Shown here: one piece after another, positions 1-8,386 of the stretch
Position numbering within the stretch: the first letter of the stretch is position 1
Layout: each line of letters opens with the position of its first letter
Translations under genes and position numbers: made by a program
The notes under the pieces: generated by a model
The model's input: only the letters and a program-made list of their open reading frames with translations
Database searches by the model: none
What the model was told of the DNA's origin: nothing
Assembly (NCBI GenBank): GCA_913049685.1
Contig: CAJWZD010000006.1
Location: forward strand, 1-64,000
Length of the DNA: 64,000 nt
Reading direction: 5' to 3'
DNA from: an uncultured Fidelibacterota bacterium
GTDB taxonomy: Bacteria > Fidelibacterota > Marinisomatia > Marinisomatales > TCS55

Positions 1-633
1 ATTGAAACCTTTATTCGTTCGTCTACAGAGGTGGGTGGAGATTATTATGATTTCTTTACACAGGAAGATGGAAGTTTTTATTCAGTATGTGGAGATGCAA
101 CTGGTCACGGTACTACGGCCGGAATGATGGTATCCATCACAAAAGCTGGTTTAAACGGAATACCTTCTTTGCCTCCCAACGAGATACTTAACAGATTAAA
201 TAAAGTAGTGAAAAAAGTAGATCTAGGCATCATTCGAATGAGTTTGAATATTGTTCATTTTAAGAACGGCACCGCTACAATGGCTAATGCTGCAATGCCA
301 CCAATATACCATTACTCAGCTAAAAAGAAAAAAATGAAAGAAATTGAAATTGTTAATCTTCCTCTTGGGGGTTTAAGTGGCGAGGAATATGAGCTTGTTG
401 AAATAAACTTTGAAAAAGACGATCTGCTTGTTCAGCTTTCAGATGGCCTACCTGAGGCACCAAATCCTGGTGGCGATTTAGTAGACTACGAAAGGCTCTA
501 TGAGTGTATTGAGCAAAATGCGATGAAATCACCTAAAGATGTTGTAGAATCGCTAGTAGATTTAGCAGAAAAATGGTTAGATGGAAATATCAATCCTGAT
601 GATATAACAATAGTAGCCACTAAAAAAGGTTAA
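1..633 (+). CDS. SpoIIE/RsbU-type PP2C serine phosphatase, 5' partial
   Basis: C-terminal part of a PP2C-family Ser/Thr phosphatase of the kind that dephosphorylates STAS anti-anti-sigma proteins. The frame is open from the first base, and a GTG at 31 lies inside the conserved core, so the true start is left of the window. Visible motifs are VGGDYYDF near the left edge and DATGHG about 20 residues later, which carry metal-binding aspartates. A DGLPEAPN segment and the closing DDITIV motif follow. The stop at 631-633 is 19 bases before an anti-sigma-like kinase, and a STAS protein comes next, so the three make a classic partner-switching set. The sensor domain that would control it is not visible. 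Confidence 0.9.
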   Translation: METFIRSSTEVGGDYYDFFTQEDGSFYSVCGDATGHGTTAGMMVSITKAGLNGIPSLPPNEILNRLNKVVKKVDLGIIRMSLNIVHFKNGTATMANAAMPPIYHYSAKKKKMKEIEIVNLPLGGLSGEEYELVEINFEKDDLLVQLSDGLPEAPNPGGDLVDYERLYECIEQNAMKSPKDVVESLVDLAEKWLDGNINPDDITIVATKKG

Positions 634-652
634 ACTAAAATAGGAAATAATT

Positions 653-1066
653 ATGGGAACAAGTCCTAAAGTAGAATTATCAATACCTATCATACCTGAT
701 ATGGAGCTTGCAGCAACTCAGACATCCGAGGTTGTTGCTAGACATATGGGTCTTGGCCAAGATAAAAGCGACGAGATTAAAATGGCCTTAATTGAAGCCT
801 GTATTAATGCGTTTGAACATTCTAAAACTGAAGAAGGTCAAGTGGAAATCAATTTTACCATTGAAGACAATACGCTTGTTATTAAAGTAACAGATCAGGG
901 AGTTGGTTTTGATGAAAACACTGTTAAAATTCCAAAGATCGAACAAAAAATTAAATCGGATCACAAACGGGGCTGGGGATTACAGCTTATAAAAGAACTA
1001 ATGGACACTGTTGAATTTGAATCTACGGATGAGGGTACAACTGTAACCATGACAAAAAAGAAATAA
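653..1066 (+). CDS. RsbW/SpoIIAB-like anti-sigma factor histidine-kinase-type ATPase
   Basis: A 137-residue GHKL ATPase of the serine-kinase type that phosphorylates a STAS antagonist and can hold a partner, classically a sigma factor. The N-box is EACINAFEH near residues 48-56. A DQGVGFD G1 box is near residue 90 and GWGLQLIKEL near residues 115-125. Length matches the family. The ATG at 653 has an AGGAA ribosome site about 8 bases upstream. It lies between the phosphatase and the STAS protein, as expected for a switch module. No sigma factor gene is in the window, so the target is unknown; it could be a protein other than a sigma factor. Confidence 0.9.
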   Translation: MGTSPKVELSIPIIPDMELAATQTSEVVARHMGLGQDKSDEIKMALIEACINAFEHSKTEEGQVEINFTIEDNTLVIKVTDQGVGFDENTVKIPKIEQKIKSDHKRGWGLQLIKELMDTVEFESTDEGTTVTMTKKK

Positions 1067-1087
1067 TTAATTTAGGAGAAATGTCAA

Positions 1088-1435
1088 ATGTCGGACTTTC
1101 AAGTTTCTGTTAAAGAAGTTGATGACGTAGTCGTAATTGCCACTGATGGTTACCTTAATAATATCGGTGGAGAAAAAATTTCAGACATATGTGATAAACA
1201 TATGGAAAAAGGGGTTAATAAATTTTTAATTAATCTTGAAAAAACTTCCGTTGTAAACAGTATCGGGGTATCAATACTTATTGAAATAATCGAAAAGCTT
1301 CAAGATACAAAAGGAAAGCTTGCGTACTGTAAGCTTGCGCCCATTGTAGAAAAAACATTTAATATTATGGGCCTTACCAAATACTCTACAATTTACAAAG
1401 ATGAAGAGGCTGGTCTATCTGACCTATCTGCCTAG
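1088..1435 (+). CDS. STAS-domain anti-anti-sigma factor
   Basis: A 115-residue single STAS domain, the SpoIIAA/RsbV fold. The likely phosphorylated serine is in VVNSIGVSIL near residues 56-65, which corresponds to the DSSGLG site of the family, although the preceding acidic residue is replaced here. The start at 1088 is chosen because an AGGAG site lies about 10 bases upstream; an ATG at 1081 is in another frame. It follows the kinase by 21 bases and precedes the cyclase by 5. By analogy the unphosphorylated form would bind the kinase and free its target, and the upstream phosphatase would regenerate it. Confidence 0.9.
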   Translation: MSDFQVSVKEVDDVVVIATDGYLNNIGGEKISDICDKHMEKGVNKFLINLEKTSVVNSIGVSILIEIIEKLQDTKGKLAYCKLAPIVEKTFNIMGLTKYSTIYKDEEAGLSDLSA

Positions 1436-1440
1436 GCTAA

Positions 1441-3480
1441 TTGTCGGGAAACACTCAGTATAAAGATAAAATAGATTTCTACCTCAACTCTTTAGACGAG
1501 TTGGGAGAAGTCTTAATAAATCAAGAAGGATCTTCAGGTATAACAAAAGGGGTTCTAAGAATTATTCTTGGAACATTAATGGCATCCAAGGGAAGCATTA
1601 TAACAGTTAAAAGAACCCGCTGCAAAATTCTATCATCGCATGGAATATCAGCTCAGCAGAAAAATCTCAGCCTTAATGCAAATCAAAAAAAGGCACTAAC
1701 AAGCTTTAAAAATTCAAATATAAATCAAAAAGAGATTAAAGAAATATTTGATCCAAAATCTTCTGATGATTTACCAGTTCATTTTGCTGATCTTAAGGCT
1801 GCAATTATGGTTCCATTGTTTCACAAGGATAACTTACTAGGCATTGTTACTTTGGGGAAAAAGTTTGATGGCTCAACCTATCAATCTTTAGATAAAAAAA
1901 TCCTTGAAATAATTTGCAATCATCTAACGGACTCGCTCTATAATCAAGAGTTAATTGGAAATATAAAAGATAAGCGAATGGAGCTTCGATTGAAGGTCCT
2001 TGAGCTTCAAACTCTTTTTGATATTAGCTTATCTCTTAATTCGGTTTTGGATATTAAAGAGCTTTCTACAGAAGTTTTGATACGATCTGTTTCTACACTA
2101 AATGCTTCATCTGGTTTTATTTTAGAAACACAAAAAAATAGCCCTATGCTTTCAGTTTTATCATCCTTTAATATGAATGAGGATCTGGTCAAAAGTGCTA
2201 TTTTTTCAAAATCATCAATTCCGTTTAATTTGATATGGAAAGATAAAAAGTCAATTATTATATCTGATGAAGAGTCAAATCCCTTTTTAAAAAAAACCGG
2301 ATACAAAGAGTGTATTGTTTCTCCTATAATTGGTAATAGAAATATTTCAGGCTGTATTGTTCTAGGCGATAAGGAGTCTCGCGATGGTGTAATCCCATTT
2401 GAAAAAAATGATATCGATATTTTAGAAGCGCTATCTTCACAGGCAGGTATTGCTATGGATAATGCTAAACTTTTTGAGGAAATTAACGCGGCAAAAAGAT
2501 TTAATGAAAGCATAATGGGTAGTATTGCAACAAGCGTTATAACGATTAATCTACTTGGTGAAATTGATTCAGTTAATAAAGCTGGGGTTGGCCTTTTAAG
2601 TAAAAAGACAAACGAGATTGTTGGAGAACACTATTCCTATCTTTTTTCTAAAGATCAGAATTTATGTAAAGCAATAGAGTCAGCTGAAATTGAATTAGAA
2701 AGCTTTGCTGAGTTAAATGTTCCACTCATGAGTAAATCTAAAAATACAATAGTTAATTTTTCCGTAGCACCACTTACAGATCAAAAAGGGTCCCACTTAG
2801 GAGCAGTAGTAGCTATTGAAGACATAACTGAACAAAGTAAAATTAAAAATACTTTCAAGCGTTATGTATCAAAAAGTGTTGTGGATCAGCTATTGGATGA
2901 TGATCAAAAACTAAACTTAGGCGGTGAAGAAAGAGATGTCACTGTATTATTTAGTGACATACGCGGATTTACAGCGATGTCAGAAAAAATGAAGCCGAAG
3001 GAGGTTGTAAGTACTCTTAATTCATATTTTAGTGAAATGATTGATATTATTTTCAAATATGATGGTACGCTTGATAAGATTGTTGGGGATGAGTTGATGG
3101 TTGTTTTTGGAGCACCGATTTCTAGAGATGATGATGCAGAGCGTGCTGTTCAAACTGCAATTGGTATGGTTGAGTCATTGAAAAAATTTAATGACAAAAG
3201 AGTAAAAAAGGGCAAGGTTCCAATTAATGCAGGTATTGGAATAAACAAAGGCAAAGTAATATCTGGAAACATTGGCTCAAAGGATCAGATGGATTACACA
3301 GTTATTGGTGATACCGTGAATTTAGGAGCAAGGCTCTGTTCGTTTGCAGGACCACTAAAAATTATTGTTTCTAAAAGCGTTAAAGATGAGATAGGGGATA
3401 ATTACAAAACAAGAAAACTTGAACCAATTAAAGTCAAAGGCAAACGAAAGCCTGTGGAAATATTTAAGGTGTTAACTTAG
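1441..3480 (+). CDS. GAF-GAF-PAS class III adenylate/guanylate cyclase
   Basis: A 679-residue soluble sensor cyclase. Two GAF-like regions (about residues 25-170 and 189-345) flank a short helical linker. A PAS-like segment follows (about 353-475), then a class III catalytic domain (about 495-679). The two metal aspartates are in FSDIRGF (near 505) and VGDE (near 549). The transition-state Asn and Arg are in GDTVNLGAR (about 621-630). Lys in DKIVGDE and Asp in MDYTVIGD fit ATP rather than GTP as substrate, which is inference. No membrane segment is seen. The start is TTG, directly after an in-frame stop, with only a weak ribosome site. It follows the partner-switch genes by 5 bases, so co-expression is likely. 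Its stop overlaps the convergent tonB stop. Confidence 0.88.
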   Translation: MSGNTQYKDKIDFYLNSLDELGEVLINQEGSSGITKGVLRIILGTLMASKGSIITVKRTRCKILSSHGISAQQKNLSLNANQKKALTSFKNSNINQKEIKEIFDPKSSDDLPVHFADLKAAIMVPLFHKDNLLGIVTLGKKFDGSTYQSLDKKILEIICNHLTDSLYNQELIGNIKDKRMELRLKVLELQTLFDISLSLNSVLDIKELSTEVLIRSVSTLNASSGFILETQKNSPMLSVLSSFNMNEDLVKSAIFSKSSIPFNLIWKDKKSIIISDEESNPFLKKTGYKECIVSPIIGNRNISGCIVLGDKESRDGVIPFEKNDIDILEALSSQAGIAMDNAKLFEEINAAKRFNESIMGSIATSVITINLLGEIDSVNKAGVGLLSKKTNEIVGEHYSYLFSKDQNLCKAIESAEIELESFAELNVPLMSKSKNTIVNFSVAPLTDQKGSHLGAVVAIEDITEQSKIKNTFKRYVSKSVVDQLLDDDQKLNLGGEERDVTVLFSDIRGFTAMSEKMKPKEVVSTLNSYFSEMIDIIFKYDGTLDKIVGDELMVVFGAPISRDDDAERAVQTAIGMVESLKKFNDKRVKKGKVPINAGIGINKGKVISGNIGSKDQMDYTVIGDTVNLGARLCSFAGPLKIIVSKSVKDEIGDNYKTRKLEPIKVKGKRKPVEIFKVLT

Positions 3481-4100
3481 CTTTTAAGTCTGAAGTTAAC
3501 AGGGATAGATATCCATACACCCACCGCTCGCTCTCTTTGTTTTGCGGGTCTAAATCTTACATCTCTTATTGCGTCTGAGGCAGCCTCATCAAGACCGGTA
3601 TTTGGAATACCTTTTAAAATAACGGTGTCTTTTACTCTTCCCTTATCATCCACGAAAACTTGTACGACAACAGTCCCTTCAATACCAGCCTCTTGTGCAA
3701 TTTCAGGGTATTTTGGCCTAATAGGAGACAATGGTACAGGAGGATCATCATAAGGTATAAATTTTACTTTTGGCCCTTCTGGTGGTGGAGGGGGTGCATC
3801 CCAAGCATCAAAATCATCTAGGTTAAATTCGTCTAATGTGACATCATCAGCTACGTCTTCACTTTCTGACTCCACAGGGACCGAAGGTCTGGCTGGAGGA
3901 GGCGGTCTGTCAAATTGCTCAGTTTGAGGAATGTCAATTTGTTCTATTACAATTTGAACTTCTTCATCAAGCACCATCTCATTTGTGAAACGTGGAAATA
4001 ATAAAAATGAAAAAATAGTTAACAATAAACCTGTAAGTCCTGATATACGGAATATAATCGGGTAATTAAATTTTATTGCAGCAGATTGTTCTTTATACAT
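3477..4100 (-). CDS. tonB: TonB family energy transducer
   Basis: A 207-residue TonB-like protein that would link the ExbB/ExbD proton channel to outer-membrane receptors. It has an N-terminal membrane anchor (about residues 15-35) and a short acidic and proline-rich linker (runs of PPPPA and APPPPPEGP). The C-terminal TonB domain (about 115-207) has YPEIAQEAGIEGTVVVQVFV and an FRPAKQ motif. The linker is short compared with classical TonB. It is the last gene of the exbB-exbD-exbD-tonB run, 1 base after the second exbD. The 4-base overlap at the stop with the convergent cyclase gene leaves no room for a terminator between them. Confidence 0.92.
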   Translation of the reverse strand: MYKEQSAAIKFNYPIIFRISGLTGLLLTIFSFLLFPRFTNEMVLDEEVQIVIEQIDIPQTEQFDRPPPPARPSVPVESESEDVADDVTLDEFNLDDFDAWDAPPPPPEGPKVKFIPYDDPPVPLSPIRPKYPEIAQEAGIEGTVVVQVFVDDKGRVKDTVILKGIPNTGLDEAASDAIRDVRFRPAKQRERAVGVWISIPVNFRLKS

Positions 4101-4101
4101 T

Positions 4102-4512
4102 TTAATCTACAGCAGTCTTAGATGAATAGTTTAACTTCAGAGCATCTGCTTTTCGAAGCTCAGTGTGAATATCGCTAATAAGTCCCATCTTTGAACGTTC
4201 ATCTGCTTTTAGAGATACTACTAATTGTGGGTCTGAAACTCTTTTTTCATACATAACATGTCGTACGCCATCAGCGGAGTATAATTTATCCTCAATGGAT
4301 ACTAAGCCTTCTTTAGATACCCAAATATGAGATGTATGTCTTTTTGATTTAAGCTTTTCAATGCGCTTTGCTTTTGGGAGAGATATTGGAAGTCCAGAAT
4401 ATTCCCGCAATACGGTTGTTACCATGAAAAAGATTAATAACATGAAAATAATATCTGGCATAGATGCGGTTGGGATTTCTGAATCGAGTTGGGTTTTTCT
4501 GTTTATTTTCAT
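4102..4512 (-). CDS. exbD: ExbD/TolR biopolymer transport protein (second copy)
   Basis: A 136-residue ExbD/TolR protein. It has a cytoplasmic N-terminus, one membrane helix (about residues 19-40, starting MPDIIFMLLIFFMVTT, with the conserved Asp of the proton path at MPD) and a periplasmic domain. It overlaps the upstream exbD by one base (4512) and is followed by tonB. Paired exbD genes in one operon are common in Bacteroidota-like groups, where the two may form a heteromer. Confidence 0.92.
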   Translation of the reverse strand: MKINRKTQLDSEIPTASMPDIIFMLLIFFMVTTVLREYSGLPISLPKAKRIEKLKSKRHTSHIWVSKEGLVSIEDKLYSADGVRHVMYEKRVSDPQLVVSLKADERSKMGLISDIHTELRKADALKLNYSSKTAVD

Positions 4513-4910
4513 TAATCTGACTCCGCAATAGAAATTCTCGTTGCATTCGCCTGCTTAAGCTGATCAATCACTCGGACATAATCCTCGTAGCGTGATGCGC
4601 TATGTGCTTTGACAGATATCACAAGTTTATCATTCTGTGCAATCTTTTGACGAACAGTTTTAGATAAGTTTCTGATCTCAACTGCTTCACCTCCCAGTAA
4701 CACCTTACCTGTTGAATTAATTAAACAATTGAGGATATTTTTTTTATTAATTTCTATCTCTTCACCTTCAGCTGGAAGAACCATTCCCAAACCCTTATCC
4801 ATATCAATTGTAGTGGTGACCAGAAAGAATATTAATAGAAGAAAAGCAATGTCTGCCATAGATGAAGTGGGTATTTCACCACCCTTGAACCTTCTTTTTT
4901 GTTTAGCCAT
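4512..4910 (-). CDS. exbD: ExbD/TolR biopolymer transport protein (first copy)
   Basis: A 132-residue ExbD/TolR protein with a single N-terminal helix. The conserved Asp is in SSMADIAFLLLIFFLVTT (about residues 16-33), followed by a periplasmic domain. It sits 19 bases after exbB and overlaps the next exbD by one base. The two copies diverge clearly outside the transmembrane helix, so they look like distinct subunits and not a recent duplication. Confidence 0.93.
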   Translation of the reverse strand: MAKQKRRFKGGEIPTSSMADIAFLLLIFFLVTTTIDMDKGLGMVLPAEGEEIEINKKNILNCLINSTGKVLLGGEAVEIRNLSKTVRQKIAQNDKLVISVKAHSASRYEDYVRVIDQLKQANATRISIAESD

Positions 4911-4929
4911 TATTGTTTAGAGTAAAAGG

Positions 4930-5535
4930 CTACTTGTTTGCGTGCATTGAATCTAAGAGGCGTACGGAATTTTCTTCCATATCAAGTATTAGCTGATCGA
5001 TTCTTGAGACAAAGAAATTTTGAAAGAATTGAATTATCATCGCAACAATCAAACCAAATGCAGTAGTAAGTAGTGCCTGCGAAATACCACCAGCAACAAC
5101 CGCGGGGGATATATCGTTAGCAGCCTTAATAGCATCAAATGCTCCAATCATTCCAACAACAGTTCCTGTAAAGCCTATCATAGGAGCAACAGTAATAACT
5201 GTATTAAGCCAAATCATATTTTTCTCGAGGAATGCCATCTCTAGAGAACCAGCGTTTTCCATAGCTTTTTCAACTTCTTCAATTCCACGATCATATCTTG
5301 ATAGCGCAGCATGAAAAACACCAGCAACAGGACCTTTAGTTTCGCTACACAAATCTACAGCATCCTGAACTTTTCCGCTTTTCATAGATGTTGAAACATC
5401 ATTATAGAGTTTTTTGGAATCGATAGATGACTGTACGAGCGAGTATGCTCTTTCAAAAGCAAACGCAAGACCAAATAAAAGTGAAAACAAAATTGGCCAC
5501 ATAAATGCGCCCCCGTCTATAAAATATTGAACCAT
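4930..5535 (-). CDS. exbB: ExbB/TolQ/MotA proton channel protein
   Basis: A 201-residue ExbB-type protein with three membrane helices (about residues 10-28, 112-135 and 145-168). The conserved channel segment is APMIGFTGTVVGMIGAF, and the third helix contains ISQALLTTAFGLIVA. The start ATG is preceded by a strong GGAGGT ribosome site about 8 bases upstream. It heads the exbB-exbD-exbD-tonB cluster and lies 138 bases downstream of the S41 protease gene, so it could be expressed from its own promoter or by read-through. Confidence 0.93.
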   Translation of the reverse strand: MVQYFIDGGAFMWPILFSLLFGLAFAFERAYSLVQSSIDSKKLYNDVSTSMKSGKVQDAVDLCSETKGPVAGVFHAALSRYDRGIEEVEKAMENAGSLEMAFLEKNMIWLNTVITVAPMIGFTGTVVGMIGAFDAIKAANDISPAVVAGGISQALLTTAFGLIVAMIIQFFQNFFVSRIDQLILDMEENSVRLLDSMHANK

Positions 5536-5673
5536 TCTTTACCTCCGTAGTTTTAGTTCTAATGTTTTCGAGCAGTTAAGCTAAAATTTTACAATTGATA
5601 TTCGATGGTATTGTAATAGAGTAATCGCAAAGTTATTTCGATTGTCCGTTGTATTGCAAGAAATTATTAATAC

Positions 5674-7281
5674 TTAATTATAACTGTAGCTTTTTAAAAA
5701 AGAGTCCGCCTCGTCAAAATGTTTGATAGATTTCATTAGTTGGTTATCGGCTTTTACACGAACACCCCATAACTCGTCTATACCCCACTTTGCTCCAGCT
5801 ATTTCAGATTTTAGCATGATTTTAAGATATTGCTTATCGGTCATAGCGCTATCAATTTTTATCGTTTTGTCTTGCTCATTAACGTAAGCTAAAAAGTTGT
5901 TTAAAATTTTATCTGATACTTTCCATGAATTTTGAAAATCACTATAGGTATTGTTAACTGTATTTTTTTCATTAAGAAAGTTTGTACTCCAATTGAACAT
6001 TAACCTATTTGGATGAATCATAATTTCACGAGTGGCGGTTTTTAATTTCATACTGTAGGGTATATAGATATCTGGTGTGACGCCTCCTCCACCATATACA
6101 ACTCTGCCTCCTCGTGTTTTGAATGGTGGTCTTAATTTTTTCAAAGAATCAATTTTGCTTTCTCTGTCATCTTCATACAGCTCGGCATAGTAGCTATCTT
6201 GATTCTGCATATCAAATGGTCGCTGTATTAATCGTCCACTCGGTGTATAATACTGCGCAATAGTAACTCTAATTGCTGATCCGTCAAGGAGTCCAGCTTG
6301 ACGCTGAACAAGGCCTTTGCCAAAACTTGTTTCACCAGCTACAAGACCTCTATCTAAATCTTGGACTGCTCCCGCAACAATTTCGCTGGCGCTTGCTGAC
6401 CCTCTGTTTATCAAAACAATTAAAGGGAAACTACTGTTCCCTTTTTCTGGTGAAGAAACAAACGCCTGTGAAGCCTGCTTATTTTTACCCTTTGTATATA
6501 CTAATGTATCTTTTTTGGTAATAAATATATTTGCCACTTCAGCAGCCTGTTCTAAAATTCCACCGCTGTTGTTTCTAAGGTCCAATACCAAACGCTGCAT
6601 TCCCTTGTTAAGAAGAATATTTAAAGACTTTTTGACCTCAGGTCCGGACTTTGTTGAAAATCTTGTAAGCCAGATATATCCTGTTTCTTCATCAAGCATA
6701 GATGTGGCTCTTACGCTAAACAGCGGTATGTCGTCACGTGTTATGACAACATTAAATGGTTCTGTGCCGTACCTTCCAATTTTTAAGGCCACTTTTGTAC
6801 CTTTTTTACCTCGCAGCTTTTTGTAAACCTCCTCCCTGTCGATACCTTTTGCGTTTTCACCATCAATGCTTATAATCCAGTCACCTGATAATAGCCCCGC
6901 TTTTTCAGATGGGCCGCCCACGACAGGGGAAATCACTGTGATATAATTGTTCAATATATCAAACTCGATTCCAATTCCTTGAAACTCCCCCTTGAATAAT
7001 TCATCGATATTTTCTTGGTCCTTGGCAGAAATAAATATTGAGTGAGGATCAAGCTGTTCCATAATTCCTTTAAATGCGCCGTCCATTAAAGATTCCATAT
7101 CTACATCTTCATGGTATAGTTGATTCACATAATATAAAATTTGGTTCATTACTTTGAATTTTTTTTCAATAATAGCATAAGAATTTGACTGGCTGGAATG
7201 TAGTTTTTGAGCTAATGGCGCCATTATCATGATAAGCGCAAAGAGCGCAAAGAGCGAAAATTGAATTCGTTTGAAAATCAA
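5674..7281 (-). CDS. Carboxyl-terminal processing peptidase, S41 family
   Basis: A periplasmic tail-specific Ser-Lys protease of the CtpA family, 535 residues from the chosen start. It has an N-terminal signal or anchor (FSLFALFALIMIMAPLA), a PDZ domain (about residues 105-190, GIGIEFD onward) and the S41 core. The catalytic serine is in NRGSASASE (near residue 295). The lysine in SFGKG lies 25 residues later, the same spacing as in E. coli Prc. The frame is open back to 7374, but that extension lies inside the preceding gene and would place 31 non-signal residues ahead of the hydrophobic segment. The TTG at 7281, just after the upstream stop, is therefore preferred; the start remains uncertain. 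Confidence 0.88.
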   Translation of the reverse strand: MIFKRIQFSLFALFALIMIMAPLAQKLHSSQSNSYAIIEKKFKVMNQILYYVNQLYHEDVDMESLMDGAFKGIMEQLDPHSIFISAKDQENIDELFKGEFQGIGIEFDILNNYITVISPVVGGPSEKAGLLSGDWIISIDGENAKGIDREEVYKKLRGKKGTKVALKIGRYGTEPFNVVITRDDIPLFSVRATSMLDEETGYIWLTRFSTKSGPEVKKSLNILLNKGMQRLVLDLRNNSGGILEQAAEVANIFITKKDTLVYTKGKNKQASQAFVSSPEKGNSSFPLIVLINRGSASASEIVAGAVQDLDRGLVAGETSFGKGLVQRQAGLLDGSAIRVTIAQYYTPSGRLIQRPFDMQNQDSYYAELYEDDRESKIDSLKKLRPPFKTRGGRVVYGGGGVTPDIYIPYSMKLKTATREIMIHPNRLMFNWSTNFLNEKNTVNNTYSDFQNSWKVSDKILNNFLAYVNEQDKTIKIDSAMTDKQYLKIMLKSEIAGAKWGIDELWGVRVKADNQLMKSIKHFDEADSFLKSYSYN

Positions 7282-7291
7282 GGATTGTTTT

Positions 7292-8170
7292 TTATAGACC
7301 AAAATAAATAACTGTGCGTACGGTAAATCCGCTAATGGATCCTTCGGGTGAATCATTGATTGGAATGTGACCATTTAATCTCCACCTGCCTGCTCCAATA
7401 GTACCCCTATTAAATCCTGCGCTCATACGTAAACCCATTCTATCTAAGAACTGCCACTTAACAGCAACATACGGTTGAAAATTAAAAAACAGGCTGCTTA
7501 TTTCAGTCATAGATTCATTAACGTGGGTAAGCTTTAGTCCTTCATCTCTAATATTGTCAGCATCAGCTTGACCATCAACTAGCACGTAAATAAGCGAGTC
7601 ACCTGATAAATAGCCGTATTTGCTTTTACCTATATCATCCCACTTAGGAGTTCCTATATGTTGATCGACGGAAAGAGTATAGCTTCCAAGCCCCATTAGT
7701 GCTCCAGCCATTACCTCAAGGTCGCGGTAAATTGGAATAACATACTCAGCCGTCATAGCTCCTAGCAAGATATTTAATTTTCCCTTTACTGATAAATTAT
7801 CATTAAAGGGGTATGCCGTGTCTACACCAGGATCATATCCCACTCCACCACCTACTTCATTTTTATATAGTTGAATATCATAAACGTTGCTTATTTGAGC
7901 AGAGCCAATACCTGCATACCCTCCCAATCTCCATGGACCAATCATCTGCGCAAATCCTTCGCCACCGTAAAAAACCAGTGGGCGAGTTTGCAGCTCGTCT
8001 ACATCAAAACCGATGCTATCTAAAACTGATGACCCAGGAACCTGATTTAGAATCATATACATATTGCCAAAACCAATTCCTCCACCATATGAAGTCTCTG
8101 TTGGGTATATGTTTCCCTGTGCAAAAAGAGAATAAAATAAAATTTGGCTAATTATAGATATTTTTTTCAT
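7292..8170 (-). CDS. Predicted outer-membrane beta-barrel protein, unknown function
   Basis: A 292-residue secreted protein that I do not recognise as a named family. It begins with a signal peptide (MKKISIISQILFYSLFAQG). The rest is rich in alternating hydrophobic/polar stretches and glycine-aromatic turns, such as GGIGFGNMYM and MGLGSYTLSV. It ends in a strand closing with VIYFGL, a C-terminus typical of outer-membrane barrels. It is first in a minus-strand run with the S41 protease and the ExbB/ExbD/TonB genes, which points to a role in the envelope. Its upstream region is shared with the divergent secreted protein gene at 8387. Confidence 0.7.
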   Translation of the reverse strand: MKKISIISQILFYSLFAQGNIYPTETSYGGGIGFGNMYMILNQVPGSSVLDSIGFDVDELQTRPLVFYGGEGFAQMIGPWRLGGYAGIGSAQISNVYDIQLYKNEVGGGVGYDPGVDTAYPFNDNLSVKGKLNILLGAMTAEYVIPIYRDLEVMAGALMGLGSYTLSVDQHIGTPKWDDIGKSKYGYLSGDSLIYVLVDGQADADNIRDEGLKLTHVNESMTEISSLFFNFQPYVAVKWQFLDRMGLRMSAGFNRGTIGAGRWRLNGHIPINDSPEGSISGFTVRTVIYFGL

Positions 8171-8246
8171 TGATTCAAATAAGCATAAACAATAAGGAGT
8201 AAATTTATTCAGTAAGCTTCATAAATCGAAGGATTATTGTTTTATT

Positions 8247-8272
8247 GCCCTAAATTACTTTATGGGCTTTTT
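8247..8272 (+). terminator. Terminator-like hairpin in a divergent promoter region
   Basis: GCCC plus TAAA pairs with TTTA plus GGGC (one bulged T, 4-base loop) and is followed directly by TTTTT. No plus-strand gene lies upstream that would need it, because the neighbours are divergent. It could be a leader attenuator for the gene at 8387 or chance. A TATAAT-like -10 box lies downstream at 8364-8369 without a clear -35. Confidence 0.4.
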
Positions 8273-8386
8273 CTTGATATATTCGAGCATCAGAACCTAT
8301 ATTTAGTCTTACTCAAGGTAAGGGTATTTATATTTACAAGATTAGTACATTTAATTTAGCATATATAATCGACGATAGGCACTGCA

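Noticed and set aside
2007-2513. Minus-strand open frame of 168 codons inside the cyclase gene
   Set aside because: Antisense to a well-supported GAF domain; Ser-rich composition typical of a shadow frame and no family features.
6317-6826. Plus-strand open frame of 169 codons opposite the S41 protease
   Set aside because: It covers the catalytic Ser-Lys region of the real gene and has no recognisable motifs or ribosome site.
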